13,137 nt of DNA from JBIOYL01 sp044870185 (GCA_044870185.1 JBIOYL010000042.1:1-13137), one strand, 5' to 3'; positions 1 through 6,844 are shown, numbered from the stretch's first letter. Notes: a model not told the origin generated them from the letters alone. Numbers and translations: made by a program.

Positions 1-308
1 CTGGCGCCCTTGGGCAGGTCGTGCAGGTTGGCCTGGAGGGCGGCCGGGTTCATGGCCACCAGCATGTCGGGTGCGTCGCCCGGCGTGACGATGTCGTGGT
101 CGGCGAAGTGCAGCTGGAACCCGGACACGCCGGCGATCGAGCCGGCCGGAGCGCGGATCTCGGCCGGGAAGTCGGGCAGGGTCGACAGGTCGTTGCCGAA
201 GGCGGCCGTCTCGCTGGTGAAGCGGTCGCCGGTGAGCTGCATGCCGTCGCCGGAGTCGCCGGCGAAGCGAATGATGACGCGATCCAGTAGCTGGACCGGC
301 TTGGTCAT
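1..308 (-). CDS. korA: 2-oxoglutarate:ferredoxin oxidoreductase, alpha subunit (N-terminal part, cut by window edge)
   Basis: The first 102 codons of a gene that runs off the left edge. In the known family the alpha subunit, together with a beta subunit (KorB), oxidatively decarboxylates 2-oxoglutarate to succinyl-CoA and reduces ferredoxin in the cytoplasm. The visible part is the N-terminal gamma-type domain. It has the motif RFAGDSGDGMQLTG at about residues 14-27, then a conserved block with AEIRAPAG, VSGFQ and FADHDI, and later VAMNPAALQANL. I recall the same order and spacing from mycobacterial KorA. The ATG at 308 is chosen because it begins the conserved block at the family's usual distance. 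A GAGG motif lies 8 bases upstream. The gene reads in the same direction as the oxidase operon but is separated from it by 270 bases. korB is expected just outside the window. Confidence 0.9.
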   Translation of the reverse strand, partial: MTKPVQLLDRVIIRFAGDSGDGMQLTGDRFTSETAAFGNDLSTLPDFPAEIRAPAGSIAGVSGFQLHFADHDIVTPGDAPDMLVAMNPAALQANLHDLPKGA

Positions 309-578
309 GACGGACGCCTCGTTTCGTCGCACAATCCGATTGCTGGGACGCTTGCTCCGCTCCACGGCCGGGCAGGCGATCCTGGCCCGGCGGAGGGGTG
401 AGGGCAAACGGGCCATCCACAAGGATATACCGATCCGATTGCCCGCTTCCGGCGCTCGGCGCGATGATGTCACGCTACGTGGCGACAGGCCGGCAATGCC
501 TGCCTGGACGACCGCGTGGAGTCTGCGCGGCACCAGACCGTGACCCAATCGCAACGAGGTGCGTGATGGCAGCCGGCC
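309..578. other. Intergenic region upstream of korA
   Basis: No convincing gene is seen in these 270 bases. The region is less GC-rich than its surroundings, as expected for a control region. A hairpin at 368-390 has a 9-base-pair stem, one bulged base and a 4-base loop. It could end oxidase-operon transcripts or lie in the korA leader, but there is no run of T after it on the minus strand. CAATCCGATTG at 332-342 is an imperfect palindrome with 5-base arms just upstream of korA. The core TCCGATTGC of this site recurs at about 434-442. An AT-rich patch, GGATATACC, at 423-431 could contain a -10 element for korA, but no matching -35 is evident. Confidence 0.5.
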
Positions 579-1226
579 TCACCGGCGGAGGATCTTGGCA
601 AGCTGGGGCTGCATGCCGCCGGGGGTCAGGCCGCCGAGCTGATAGGCGGCGATCGTGCCGTCCCGGCGCACGAAGAAGGTCTGTGGCAGCCCGATCACGC
701 CGAAGGCGCGGGCGCCGCGGCCGCCGGCGTCGAGGCCGGTCGGCCAGGTCGCGCCCGCCCGCCGGGCGAAGGCGCGTGCTTTGGCCGGGTCGTCCTGACC
801 GAGCACGCCGACCACGGCCAGGCCGTCGCCGGCGTGGGCGGCCCGGACCCGCCGGAGCAGGGCGAACTCCTGGGTGCACTCCGGACACCACGACGCCCAG
901 AAGTTGACCAGCAGCGGACGGCCCGCGAGGGCGGCCAGGTCGACCGTGCCGCCGTCCAGGGTGCGCAGCCGCAGCGGCGGGACGCGCACGCCAGGTGGGT
1001 AGGTGACCGGCGGGGGCGGCGGCGCGGTGGCGTCCGGGCTGCTGCGGACCTGGATGCCAGACGGCGGCCCGGCCGGCGCGTGCGCCTGCCGCCAGGCCCC
1101 GACGGCCAGGAGCACCGCGGCGACGGCCAGGGCGGCCGCGGCCACGGCGGCGGCGAGCGCGCCCCGCCGCCGGCGCGCCGCGGGCGGCGGGGCGGTGGCG
1201 GGAGAGGGGGAAGGGACGCCGGGCAC
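579..1226 (-). CDS. Membrane-anchored thioredoxin-like thiol-disulfide oxidoreductase (TlpA/ResA type)
   Basis: A 215-residue protein. A Pro/Arg-rich N-terminal tail (1-22) precedes one membrane segment (about 23-44), a Pro-rich linker (about 50-80) and a thioredoxin-fold domain (about 82-213). The active site is W113-C-P-E-C117. The cis-proline region GLPQTFFV has Pro181. The domain should face outside the membrane. Proteins of this family reduce disulfides of extracytoplasmic haem or copper proteins; in Bradyrhizobium TlpA keeps Sco and the CuA cysteines reduced. Being last in the oxidase operon, 28 bases after the subunit IV gene, it most likely helps load the CuA site of subunit II; this is inference. 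No Sco gene is seen in the window. The GTG start at 1226 gives a conventional tail before the anchor, but a later start cannot be excluded. Confidence 0.88.
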   Translation of the reverse strand: MPGVPSPSPATAPPPAARRRRGALAAAVAAAALAVAAVLLAVGAWRQAHAPAGPPSGIQVRSSPDATAPPPPPVTYPPGVRVPPLRLRTLDGGTVDLAALAGRPLLVNFWASWCPECTQEFALLRRVRAAHAGDGLAVVGVLGQDDPAKARAFARRAGATWPTGLDAGGRGARAFGVIGLPQTFFVRRDGTIAAYQLGGLTPGGMQPQLAKILRR

Positions 1227-1254
1227 GGTCTGCTGCGGAGCTGGAACAAGCGGG

Positions 1255-2109
1255 CTAGAAGTAGTCGCGGTGGTAGGCGATGCCCTGCGGGCCGATCTCG
1301 ATCACGGTGGCGCCCGGCTGGTTGCTGATGCGCCGGCCGCCGCGCCGGAACGACCAGGTCCACTCGGCGATGGCGACGGTGTCGCTCGAGCCCATGCGCA
1401 GGACCGAGTACTGCAGCCCGGGGTGCCCCTGCAGGAAGCCCTCCAGGTAGGCGCGGATCGACTCGCGGCCGACGTGGGGCGGGTTGGCCGGCTCGTAGTA
1501 GACGGCGTCGGGCGCGTAGGCGGCGGCCGCCCAGTCCGCGTCGCCTGCCTCGAACGCCTCGCGAAGCTGCTCGAGGTAGTTGCCCGGACCGGGCGGTTCC
1601 GCCGGGACGGCCAGCGGCTCGCGAGCCGGCTGGACGGCAAGCCCTCCGTGCCCCGCGCCGTGGCCGCCGGCGGTGGCCGCCTGGGCCGATGCGGCGCGGT
1701 ACCAGATGGCGGTGGCCACCAGGAACAGCAGCAGGCCGACCGCGACCCCCCAGGGGCCGAACGCCTTGTCCCGGTAGACGATCGCGAACAGCAGGATAGT
1801 CGCGGCGAGCGAGTAGATGACCGGGGCCGGGCTGTTCGGGAACACGTGGACATTGCCGTGCTCGTCGGCCGCGCCCCGCTTCTGGCTGGCCGAGCCGGGC
1901 AGCCCGGTGTCGGGGGCCGGGAGGCGGCGCTTGTTGGCCGGGCTGACCGACCTGAGCACCAGGCCGACGAACACGCAGGCGAGAAAGAACGCCCCGAGCA
2001 TGACACCGCCGGCGTACTCCTTGTGCTGCCCGCTCCACACGTAGTACAGGACGTCGGCGGTGATGCCGAACAGGCCCATGATGATGAACAGCCGCGCAGC
2101 CGCGATCAC
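1255..2109 (-). CDS. ctaF: Cytochrome c oxidase subunit IV-like membrane protein fused to a SnoaL/NTF2-like domain
   Basis: A 284-residue protein with two parts. Residues 1-140 resemble actinobacterial oxidase subunit IV (CtaF): four predicted membrane segments (about 5-25, 34-53, 96-112, 118-137), an early ITADVLYYVWS stretch and a hydrophilic loop between segments 2 and 3. After an Ala/Gly/His-rich linker (141-175), residues 177-284 form a SnoaL/NTF2-like domain with LREAFEAGDADWAAAAYAPDA, YYEPANPP, GRESIRAYLEGF and a C-terminal beta-rich half ending HRDYF. With four membrane segments both ends lie on the same side, probably the cytoplasm. Family CtaF proteins are usually about 130-140 residues, so the extension doubles the length. 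The gene lies 19 bases after ctaE and reads in one frame throughout. The GTG start has only a weak G-rich Shine-Dalgarno. The symbol rests on position and topology. What the extra domain binds is unknown. Confidence 0.78.
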   Translation of the reverse strand: MIAAARLFIIMGLFGITADVLYYVWSGQHKEYAGGVMLGAFFLACVFVGLVLRSVSPANKRRLPAPDTGLPGSASQKRGAADEHGNVHVFPNSPAPVIYSLAATILLFAIVYRDKAFGPWGVAVGLLLFLVATAIWYRAASAQAATAGGHGAGHGGLAVQPAREPLAVPAEPPGPGNYLEQLREAFEAGDADWAAAAYAPDAVYYEPANPPHVGRESIRAYLEGFLQGHPGLQYSVLRMGSSDTVAIAEWTWSFRRGGRRISNQPGATVIEIGPQGIAYHRDYF

Positions 2110-2128
2110 GTCGGTTGGCCCCCAGGGC

Positions 2129-2746
2129 TCACTTGAGGATGTAGAGGGTGCTGAACAGGCACAGCCACACCACGTCGACGAAGTGCCAGTAGTAGGAGGC
2201 CATCTCGACGGTGTCGTGGCTGCGGGCGGTGAACTGCCGGGCGCGGGCGCGCAGCAGCACGAGGGTGATGAAGCAGGCGCCGCCGAACACGTGCGCGCCG
2301 TGGAAGCCGGTCAGCGTGTAGAAGGTCGAGCCGAACACGCCGCTGGACAGGGTCATGTGCTCGTGGACGGCGAGGCTGTAGTAGTCGTAGCCCTGACCGG
2401 CAAGGAACAGCACGCCCAGCACCAGCGTGATCGAGAGCCACATCAGGAAGCGCCGCTGGTCGTCCTTGCGCACCGACCAGACGGCGAACTGCATGGTGAA
2501 GCTCGACGAGACCAGCACCGTGGTCAGGCCGGCCGCGTACAGCACCGACAGCTCGGGCGAGCCCGCCGGCGGCCACTCCGGCGCCCCCGCCCGGATGGTG
2601 AAGTAGGCGCCGAACAGGCCGCCGAAGAACATGACCTCGGAGGCGATGAACAGCACCATCCCGAGCAGGGAGGAGCTGATCCCGCCGGGACGGCCGGGGG
2701 CGGGGACGGCGCGCTCGGGGGCCGCGGCGGCGTCGGTTGCTGCCAT
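2129..2746 (-). CDS. ctaE: Cytochrome c oxidase subunit III
   Basis: A 205-residue integral membrane protein, the five-helix bacterial form of subunit III, which supports stable turnover and proton uptake by the oxidase. Hallmarks are SEVMFFGGLFGAYF (residues 36-49, containing the conserved helix glutamate), GFHGAHVFGG (147-156) and the C-terminal YYWHFVDVVWL (185-195). The ATG at 2746 shares its A with the TGA stop of ctaD (sequence TGATG on the minus strand), so the two are probably translationally coupled. AGGAG lies 7 bases upstream of this ATG. A longer in-frame reading to 2905 is possible but would place an Arg/Pro-rich tail, not a family feature, inside ctaD, so the coupled start is preferred. 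Confidence 0.95.
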   Translation of the reverse strand: MAATDAAAAPERAVPAPGRPGGISSSLLGMVLFIASEVMFFGGLFGAYFTIRAGAPEWPPAGSPELSVLYAAGLTTVLVSSSFTMQFAVWSVRKDDQRRFLMWLSITLVLGVLFLAGQGYDYYSLAVHEHMTLSSGVFGSTFYTLTGFHGAHVFGGACFITLVLLRARARQFTARSHDTVEMASYYWHFVDVVWLCLFSTLYILK

Positions 2747-4428
2747 CAGGTGACTCCTGTGGTCGTGGCGTCGGCGTGGACGGCCAGCTCGTCGGCGTGG
2801 CGCAGGTCGAACAGCGGCCGCTCCGAGTGGATCTCGGGCAGGCTGTCGAAGTTGTGGGGCGGTGGCGGCGAGGTCGTGTACCACTCGAGCGTGTTGGCCT
2901 CCCACGGATCCTCGGGGTCACGGTCTCTGCGCCGCAGCGTGATGAACACGTTGGCCAGCAGCGGCGCGGTGGCCACGGCGATCAGGTAGGCGCCGACCGT
3001 CTCGAGCTGGTTCAGGCCGGTCCAGTCGTGGAACGGCAGGTAGTTCTGGATGCGCCGCGGCATGCCGAGCAGCCCGAGCACATGCATCGGCATGAACGCC
3101 AGGTTGAACCCGACGAACTGGATCCAGAAGTGGAGCTTGCCAAGCCCCTCGTTGAGCCGCTTGCCGGTGAACTTGGGGAACCAGTAGTACAGGCCGGCGT
3201 AGACCGCGAACACGCTGCCGCCGAACAGCACGTAGTGGAGGTGGGCGATCACCCAGTAGGTGTCGTGCAGGCCGAAATCGACCGGCGGGGCGGCCAGGAA
3301 CACCCCGTCGATGCCGCCGATCAGAAACATCGTCAGGAATCCCAGGGCGAACAGCATCGGGGTGTGGTAGGCGATCTTGCCCTTCCACAGCGTGGAGATC
3401 CAGTTGAAGAACTTCACCCCGGTCGGCACGGCGATGAGGAAGGTCATCAGGCTGAAGAACGGCAGCAGCACCGCGCCGGTGGCGAACATGTGGTGGGCCC
3501 ACACGCTGAAGCCGAGCGCCCCGATGGCGGCCGTGGCGAACACGAACGCCTTGTAGCCGAACAGGGGCTTGCGCGAGAACACCGGCAGGATGTCGGAGAC
3601 GATGCCCATGCCGGGCAGCACCATCACGTACACGGCCGGGTGCGAGTAGAACCAGAACACGTTCTGCCACAGCACCGAGATGCCGCCCCTGGCCGGGTTG
3701 AAGAACGAGCCGCCCAGGTTGCGGTCGATCAGCAGCATCACCAGGGCGCTGGCGAACACCGGCGTGGCCAGCAGGACCAGCAGCGAGGTGACCAGGACCG
3801 TCCAGGTGAAGATCGGCAGCCGGAACATCGTCATGCCCGGCGCGCGCATGTTGAAGATCGTGGTGATGAAGTTGACCGCGCCGAGGATCGACGAGGTCCC
3901 GACCAGCAGCAGGCCGACGATCCACAGGTCGGCGCCGTGGCCGCCGGGGATGCCGCCGACGCCCTCCGACAGCGGCGGGTACTCGGTCCAGCCGGCGTCG
4001 GCCACGCCGCCGACGAAGTAGCCCGAGTACATGATGATGCCGGCCAGCGGCAGCATCCACAGGGACAGGGCATTGACCCGCGGGAACGCCATGTCGAGCG
4101 CGCCGACCTGCAGCGGCACGATGTAGTTGGCGAACCCGGCCAGGATCGGGATGACGAACAGGAAGATCATCGTCGTCCCGTGCATGGTGAACAGCTCGTT
4201 GTACTGCTGCTCGTTGAAGAACTGCGTGCCCGGCTCGGCCAGCTCGGTGCGCATGAACATGGCCAGCATCCCGGCCACGCCGAACCAGAAGAACGAGTTG
4301 ATGAGGTACATCAGCCCGATCTTCTTGTGGTCGGTGGTGGTCAGCCAGTCCAGGATCGGGTGGCGCCTGGGCTCGAGCCCGGGCGCCCCGGTGGGGCGGA
4401 CTTGCGGGCGGGCCTCAGTGATGGCCAT
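2746..4428 (-). CDS. ctaD: Heme-copper oxidase subunit I, A2 type (YSHPAV motif)
   Basis: A 560-residue catalytic subunit that reduces O2 to water and pumps protons. Metal ligands are visible: H83 and H398 (low-spin heme), H396 (high-spin heme), and H263, H312 and H313 (CuB). Y267 is the tyrosine cross-linked to H263 in the family. The K-channel has T336 and K339 in AVPTGVKFF; the D-channel entrance D112 is in GALDMAFPR. A1-type oxidases have GHPEVY around the CuB histidine with an essential glutamate. Here the sequence is Y261-S-H-P-A-V-Y267, so the glutamate is Ala265 and the Tyr-Ser pair typical of A2-type enzymes (Thermus caa3, Rhodothermus) is present. The second Asn of the usual Asn-Asn pair in the D-channel is Ala120. 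The start has GAGGAG 5 bases upstream. The gene lies 53 bases after ctaC. Confidence 0.97.
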   Translation of the reverse strand: MAITEARPQVRPTGAPGLEPRRHPILDWLTTTDHKKIGLMYLINSFFWFGVAGMLAMFMRTELAEPGTQFFNEQQYNELFTMHGTTMIFLFVIPILAGFANYIVPLQVGALDMAFPRVNALSLWMLPLAGIIMYSGYFVGGVADAGWTEYPPLSEGVGGIPGGHGADLWIVGLLLVGTSSILGAVNFITTIFNMRAPGMTMFRLPIFTWTVLVTSLLVLLATPVFASALVMLLIDRNLGGSFFNPARGGISVLWQNVFWFYSHPAVYVMVLPGMGIVSDILPVFSRKPLFGYKAFVFATAAIGALGFSVWAHHMFATGAVLLPFFSLMTFLIAVPTGVKFFNWISTLWKGKIAYHTPMLFALGFLTMFLIGGIDGVFLAAPPVDFGLHDTYWVIAHLHYVLFGGSVFAVYAGLYYWFPKFTGKRLNEGLGKLHFWIQFVGFNLAFMPMHVLGLLGMPRRIQNYLPFHDWTGLNQLETVGAYLIAVATAPLLANVFITLRRRDRDPEDPWEANTLEWYTTSPPPPHNFDSLPEIHSERPLFDLRHADELAVHADATTTGVT

Positions 4429-4481
4429 GTCGACTCCTCAGCGCCCGTGCCGCGGCGGCACTCGCCGGGTCACGTGACGGG
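4429..4481. repeat. ctaC-ctaD spacer with a hairpin and a palindrome
   Basis: The 53-base gap inside the oxidase operon holds two symmetric elements. Bases 4447-4461 form a hairpin with a 6-base-pair stem and a 3-base loop (GTGCCG/CGGCAC), directly before the Shine-Dalgarno of ctaD. Bases 4469-4478 are the perfect palindrome GTCACGTGAC. GGGTCAC also occurs as a direct repeat at 4467-4473 and 4479-4485, the second overlapping the ctaC stop codon. A hairpin in this place could stabilise or process the mRNA and set the ratio of the two subunits; this is inference. Confidence 0.45.
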
Positions 4482-5561
4482 TCACTTAACAACGAGCTGT
4501 CCTTGCATTGCCGCCGGGTGGAACGCGCAGTGGTAGAGGTACCTGCCGGACTTGAGTGCGGGGATCTTGTAGACGTGGGTGGCGTTGCTCACCACCAGCG
4601 ATGGCGGGGTGGCGGGCAGCGGCGGGGCGGCGGCGGTCCTGCCCTGGAAGATGACCACGTTGTGCGGCACCGCCTCCAGGTTGTGGAACGTGAGCGTGAA
4701 CGGCTTGCCGGCCGGGGAGGCCAGGCAGCTCTTGTCGAAGGCGACGTTCTTGGCTGCGATCTGGCCGGGGGTGGCGTCGGCCGGGCAGCCGCTGGCCGCC
4801 TGCCGCTTGGCCTTGGCCAGCCAGGCCGCGTACTGGGCCGGTGGCAGCGCGCGGATGGTGAAGTGCATGTCGTTGTGCGACAGCCCGCAGAACTGGGCGC
4901 ACTGGCCGGCATACACGCCCGGCCGGTCGATCGTGAGGTCGAAGGTGTTGCGATGGTTGGGGTCGGGGAAGACGTCCTTTTTGAACAGGAAGGCGGGGAT
5001 GTAGAACGAGTGGATGACGTCCTTGGACTGCTCGGTGAAGTGGATCTTGCGCCCGACCGGCAGCACCAGCTCGGGCGGGTGGGGGATGCTGCCCTTGACG
5101 GTCAGCGCCTCGGGCGGCTGGCCCGGCTCCACCGTGACCTTCTCGTCCTGGTAGATGAAGTTCCACTGCCACTGGAACGCCTCGACGACGATGCGCACGT
5201 CGGGGTTGGCCGCCTCCGCCTGGACCTTCTGGAGCACCTGGTAGGAGACCACGAACAGGAAGGCGACCAGCGCCATCGGCGCGGCCGTCCAGAGCACCTC
5301 GAGCAGGGTGTTGCCGTGGAACTGGGGCGGCAGCGCGTCGTCGCGGCGGCGCCAGCGCAGCGCGGCGAACACGATCGCACCCTCGACCAGCACGAACACG
5401 ACGGTGGCGGCGACGAAGTACTGGTTGTACAGGTGGTGCATGGACCGGCCCTGCTCGGTGGCCCCCGGGTAGGAGCCGCACGCGCCGAGGACGGCCATGC
5501 CGGCCGCGAGCAGGCCGGCCGCCCTGGCCACGTGGCCCGCCCGCCGCCTCGCAGATCGCAT
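4482..5561 (-). CDS. ctaC: Cytochrome c oxidase subunit II with a C-terminal type 1 copper (cupredoxin) domain
   Basis: A 359-residue protein. It begins with a lipoprotein signal peptide (lipobox LGAC, lipidated Cys28). Two membrane helices follow (about 48-68 and 89-109), then the subunit II cupredoxin domain with the aromatic stretch WQWNF (131-135). CuA ligands are H184, C221, C225, H229 and M232 (CAQFCGLSHNDM). After a linker (about 240-262), a second cupredoxin domain (about 263-359) has H300 in VPHN, C345, H348 and M352 in YHCAFHPAAM, a complete type 1 copper set. C259 and C279 flank the start of this domain and could form a disulfide. In caa3 oxidases the equivalent place is taken by cytochrome c, so this domain may pass electrons to CuA. 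The ATG at 5561 is chosen because it gives a normal lipoprotein signal; GAGGA lies 11 bases upstream. It is the first gene of the operon. Confidence 0.95.
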   Translation of the reverse strand: MRSARRRAGHVARAAGLLAAGMAVLGACGSYPGATEQGRSMHHLYNQYFVAATVVFVLVEGAIVFAALRWRRRDDALPPQFHGNTLLEVLWTAAPMALVAFLFVVSYQVLQKVQAEAANPDVRIVVEAFQWQWNFIYQDEKVTVEPGQPPEALTVKGSIPHPPELVLPVGRKIHFTEQSKDVIHSFYIPAFLFKKDVFPDPNHRNTFDLTIDRPGVYAGQCAQFCGLSHNDMHFTIRALPPAQYAAWLAKAKRQAASGCPADATPGQIAAKNVAFDKSCLASPAGKPFTLTFHNLEAVPHNVVIFQGRTAAAPPLPATPPSLVVSNATHVYKIPALKSGRYLYHCAFHPAAMQGQLVVK

Positions 5562-5679
5562 GTGGAGCTGGTTCCTCGCTTTGCTCGGGATCGTGCCGTT
5601 CGGCCGCCACGACCGGCGCCGTCCGCAGGGACCGGCACTGGCGGCCCCGCGGCCGCGACGCAAGCTGCGGCGCAATGTG

Positions 5680-5708
5680 AATCTAGCGGGGCGGAAGGCG
5701 GCTCACAA
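5680..5708 (-). promoter_or_regulatory. Predicted promoter of the ctaC operon
   Basis: On the minus strand TTGTGA (5708-5703) is followed by exactly 17 bases and then TAGATT (5685-5680). Each hexamer matches the sigma-70 consensus at four of six positions and the -10 fits TANNNT. The predicted start is near 5673, giving a leader of about 110 bases before ctaC. The -35 coincides with one arm of an inverted repeat. Confidence 0.55.
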
Positions 5709-5727
5709 GTCGATCCCGACATTGTGA
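5703..5727. promoter_or_regulatory. Inverted repeat in the divergent ctaC/ctaG control region, possible operator
   Basis: The arms are TCACAAGTCG (5703-5712) and CGACATTGTGA (5717-5727), separated by 4 bases. They are perfectly complementary except for one extra A in the right arm. The outer parts alone form TCACAA, 13 bases, TTGTGA without mismatch. The left arm covers the predicted -35 of ctaC, the usual place for a repressor site. No regulator gene is seen nearby. Confidence 0.4.
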
Positions 5728-5728
5728 A

Positions 5729-5738
5729 CAAGCGCTTG
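5729..5738. repeat. Perfect 10-base palindrome CAAGCGCTTG
   Basis: The palindrome is one base past the 25-base inverted repeat and about 40 bases before the ctaG start. It may be a second binding site in the same divergent control region, but it is short and could be chance. Confidence 0.25.
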
Positions 5739-5764
5739 ACGTGCCGTTTTGGTCCCGGCCGGGG

Positions 5765-5770
5765 GACAAT
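5765..5770 (+). promoter_or_regulatory. Possible -10 element of a leaderless ctaG transcript
   Basis: GACAAT is followed by 6 bases and then the ATG of ctaG at 5777, so transcription would begin at or next to the A of the start codon. No Shine-Dalgarno precedes this ATG. The TTGACG at 5736-5741 looks like a -35 but is 23 bases away, which is too far for a normal promoter, so the -35 is unassigned. Confidence 0.35.
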
Positions 5771-5776
5771 GCGGCC

Positions 5777-6833
5777 ATGACCTCCGCCCGCCCCCGTGCC
5801 CGCCGCCCCCGTGCCCGCCGCGCCGCCACGCTGGGCCTGCCGCTTGCCGCGCTGCTGGCCAGCCCGGCGCCGGCGCTTGCCCACAACGCCGCCGAGCCGG
5901 CGCCACGCCTGCCCGGCGTGCTGCTGGCCTTCCAGCTCGACCCGCTCGCGCTGGCGCTGCTGGCCGCCTCGGCCGTGGCCTACCTGTACGGGGTGCGGCG
6001 CGTGGCCGCGCTGCACCCGCGCAACCGCTGGCGGCCGGCCCGCACCGCCGCGTTCATGGCCGGCCTCGGCGCGCTCGCGCTCGCCCTGCTCAGCCCGATC
6101 GCCACCTACGACGGCACCTATTTCTCCGTCCACATGGTCCAGCACCTGCTGCTGACCATGGTGGCCGCCCCGCTGCTGCTGCTCGGCACGCCGGTCAGCC
6201 TGGTCGTGCGCGCGGTCGGGCGCCGCGGGCACCGCCAGGTCATGGCCGTGCTGCACTCCTGGCCGGTGCGGCTGCTCAGCAACCCGCTGATCGCCTGGGC
6301 GGGGTTCGCCGCGGTCATGGTCGGCTCCCACTTCTCCCACCTGTACGAGGCGGCGCTGGAAAGCGAGGCCGTCCACGTCGGCGAGCACCTGCTGTACCTG
6401 GTGGCCGCCCTGCTGTTCTGGTGGCCGGTGGTCGGGCTCGACCCGAGCCGCTGGCGCCTGCCCCATCCCGTCCGGCTGCTCTACCTGTTCATGATGGGGC
6501 CGGTCAACACCTTCGTCGCGCTCGCCATCTACTCCAGCGGGCGGGTGCTGTACCCCCACTATCTGGGGCATCTGGGCCAGGCCGGCGCCCTGGACGACCA
6601 GCACCTCGGCGGGGCGATCATGTGGGTGGCCGGTGACCTGCTGTTCCTGGTGGCCCTGATCCTCGGGGTCGCCGACTGGATGCGCCACGAGGACAAGGTC
6701 ACCGCCCGCATCGACGCCGAGCTGGCCGCGCAGCGGGCCGCCCGGGCGGCCGCGGCGGCCAGGGCCGAGCCGCCGGCGGACGCCGCGGCGGCGCCGGAGG
6801 AGGGGGCGGGCGGCGCCGGGGCGGGCGGCGCCG

Positions 6834-6844
<11 letters not shown>
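5777..6844 (+). CDS. ctaG: Cytochrome c oxidase assembly protein, caa3-type CtaG family
   Basis: A 355-residue membrane protein of the family named after Bacillus CtaG, which is needed to form an active caa3 oxidase and is thought to act in copper delivery. An Arg-rich N-terminus and signal-like helix (to about residue 35, ending ALAH) are followed by several membrane helices. Family features seen are VHMVQHLLLTMVAAPLLLLG (residues 118-137, with H119 and H123), a VGEHLLYLVAALLFWWPVVG helix (201-220), MMGPVNTFVALAIY (239-252) and DDQHLGGAIMW (273-283). The cytoplasmic tail (about 310-355) is Ala/Gly/Glu-rich and of low complexity. The ATG at 5777 is chosen over an in-frame codon at 5741 because it follows the -10-like GACAAT and gives a normal signal region. 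The gene is divergent from ctaC and overlaps the end of the heme A gene by 11 bases tail to tail. Confidence 0.92.

Noticed and set aside
368..390. Intrinsic terminator after the oxidase operon
   Set aside because: The stem is good, but it lies nearly 200 bases past the operon's last stop and no T run follows on the minus strand. It is recorded only as a hairpin within the intergenic entry.
695..2038. Minus-strand open frame overlapping tlpA and the subunit IV-like gene in another phase
   Set aside because: Its Arg/Pro/Gly-rich product has no motif, and both real genes in the normal phase have clear domains.
1255..2109. Two separate genes merged by a frameshift
   Set aside because: The frame is continuous through the linker, there is no stop or plausible ribosome binding site before the SnoaL-like part, and the linker composition is typical of inter-domain regions.
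2737..4536. Long plus-strand open frame opposite ctaD
   Set aside because: It mirrors ctaD codon for codon and has a composition heavy in His, Gln, Arg and Glu typical of antisense frames in GC-rich genes. There is no start signal.
5562..5675. A longer N-terminus for ctaC
   Set aside because: It would place 38 Arg-rich residues before an otherwise normal lipoprotein signal peptide and would include the whole predicted leader. The ATG at 5561 is better.
5736..5741. TTGACG as the -35 of ctaG
   Set aside because: The distance to the GACAAT -10 candidate is 23 bases, well outside the normal 16-18, and no -10 occurs 17 bases after it.
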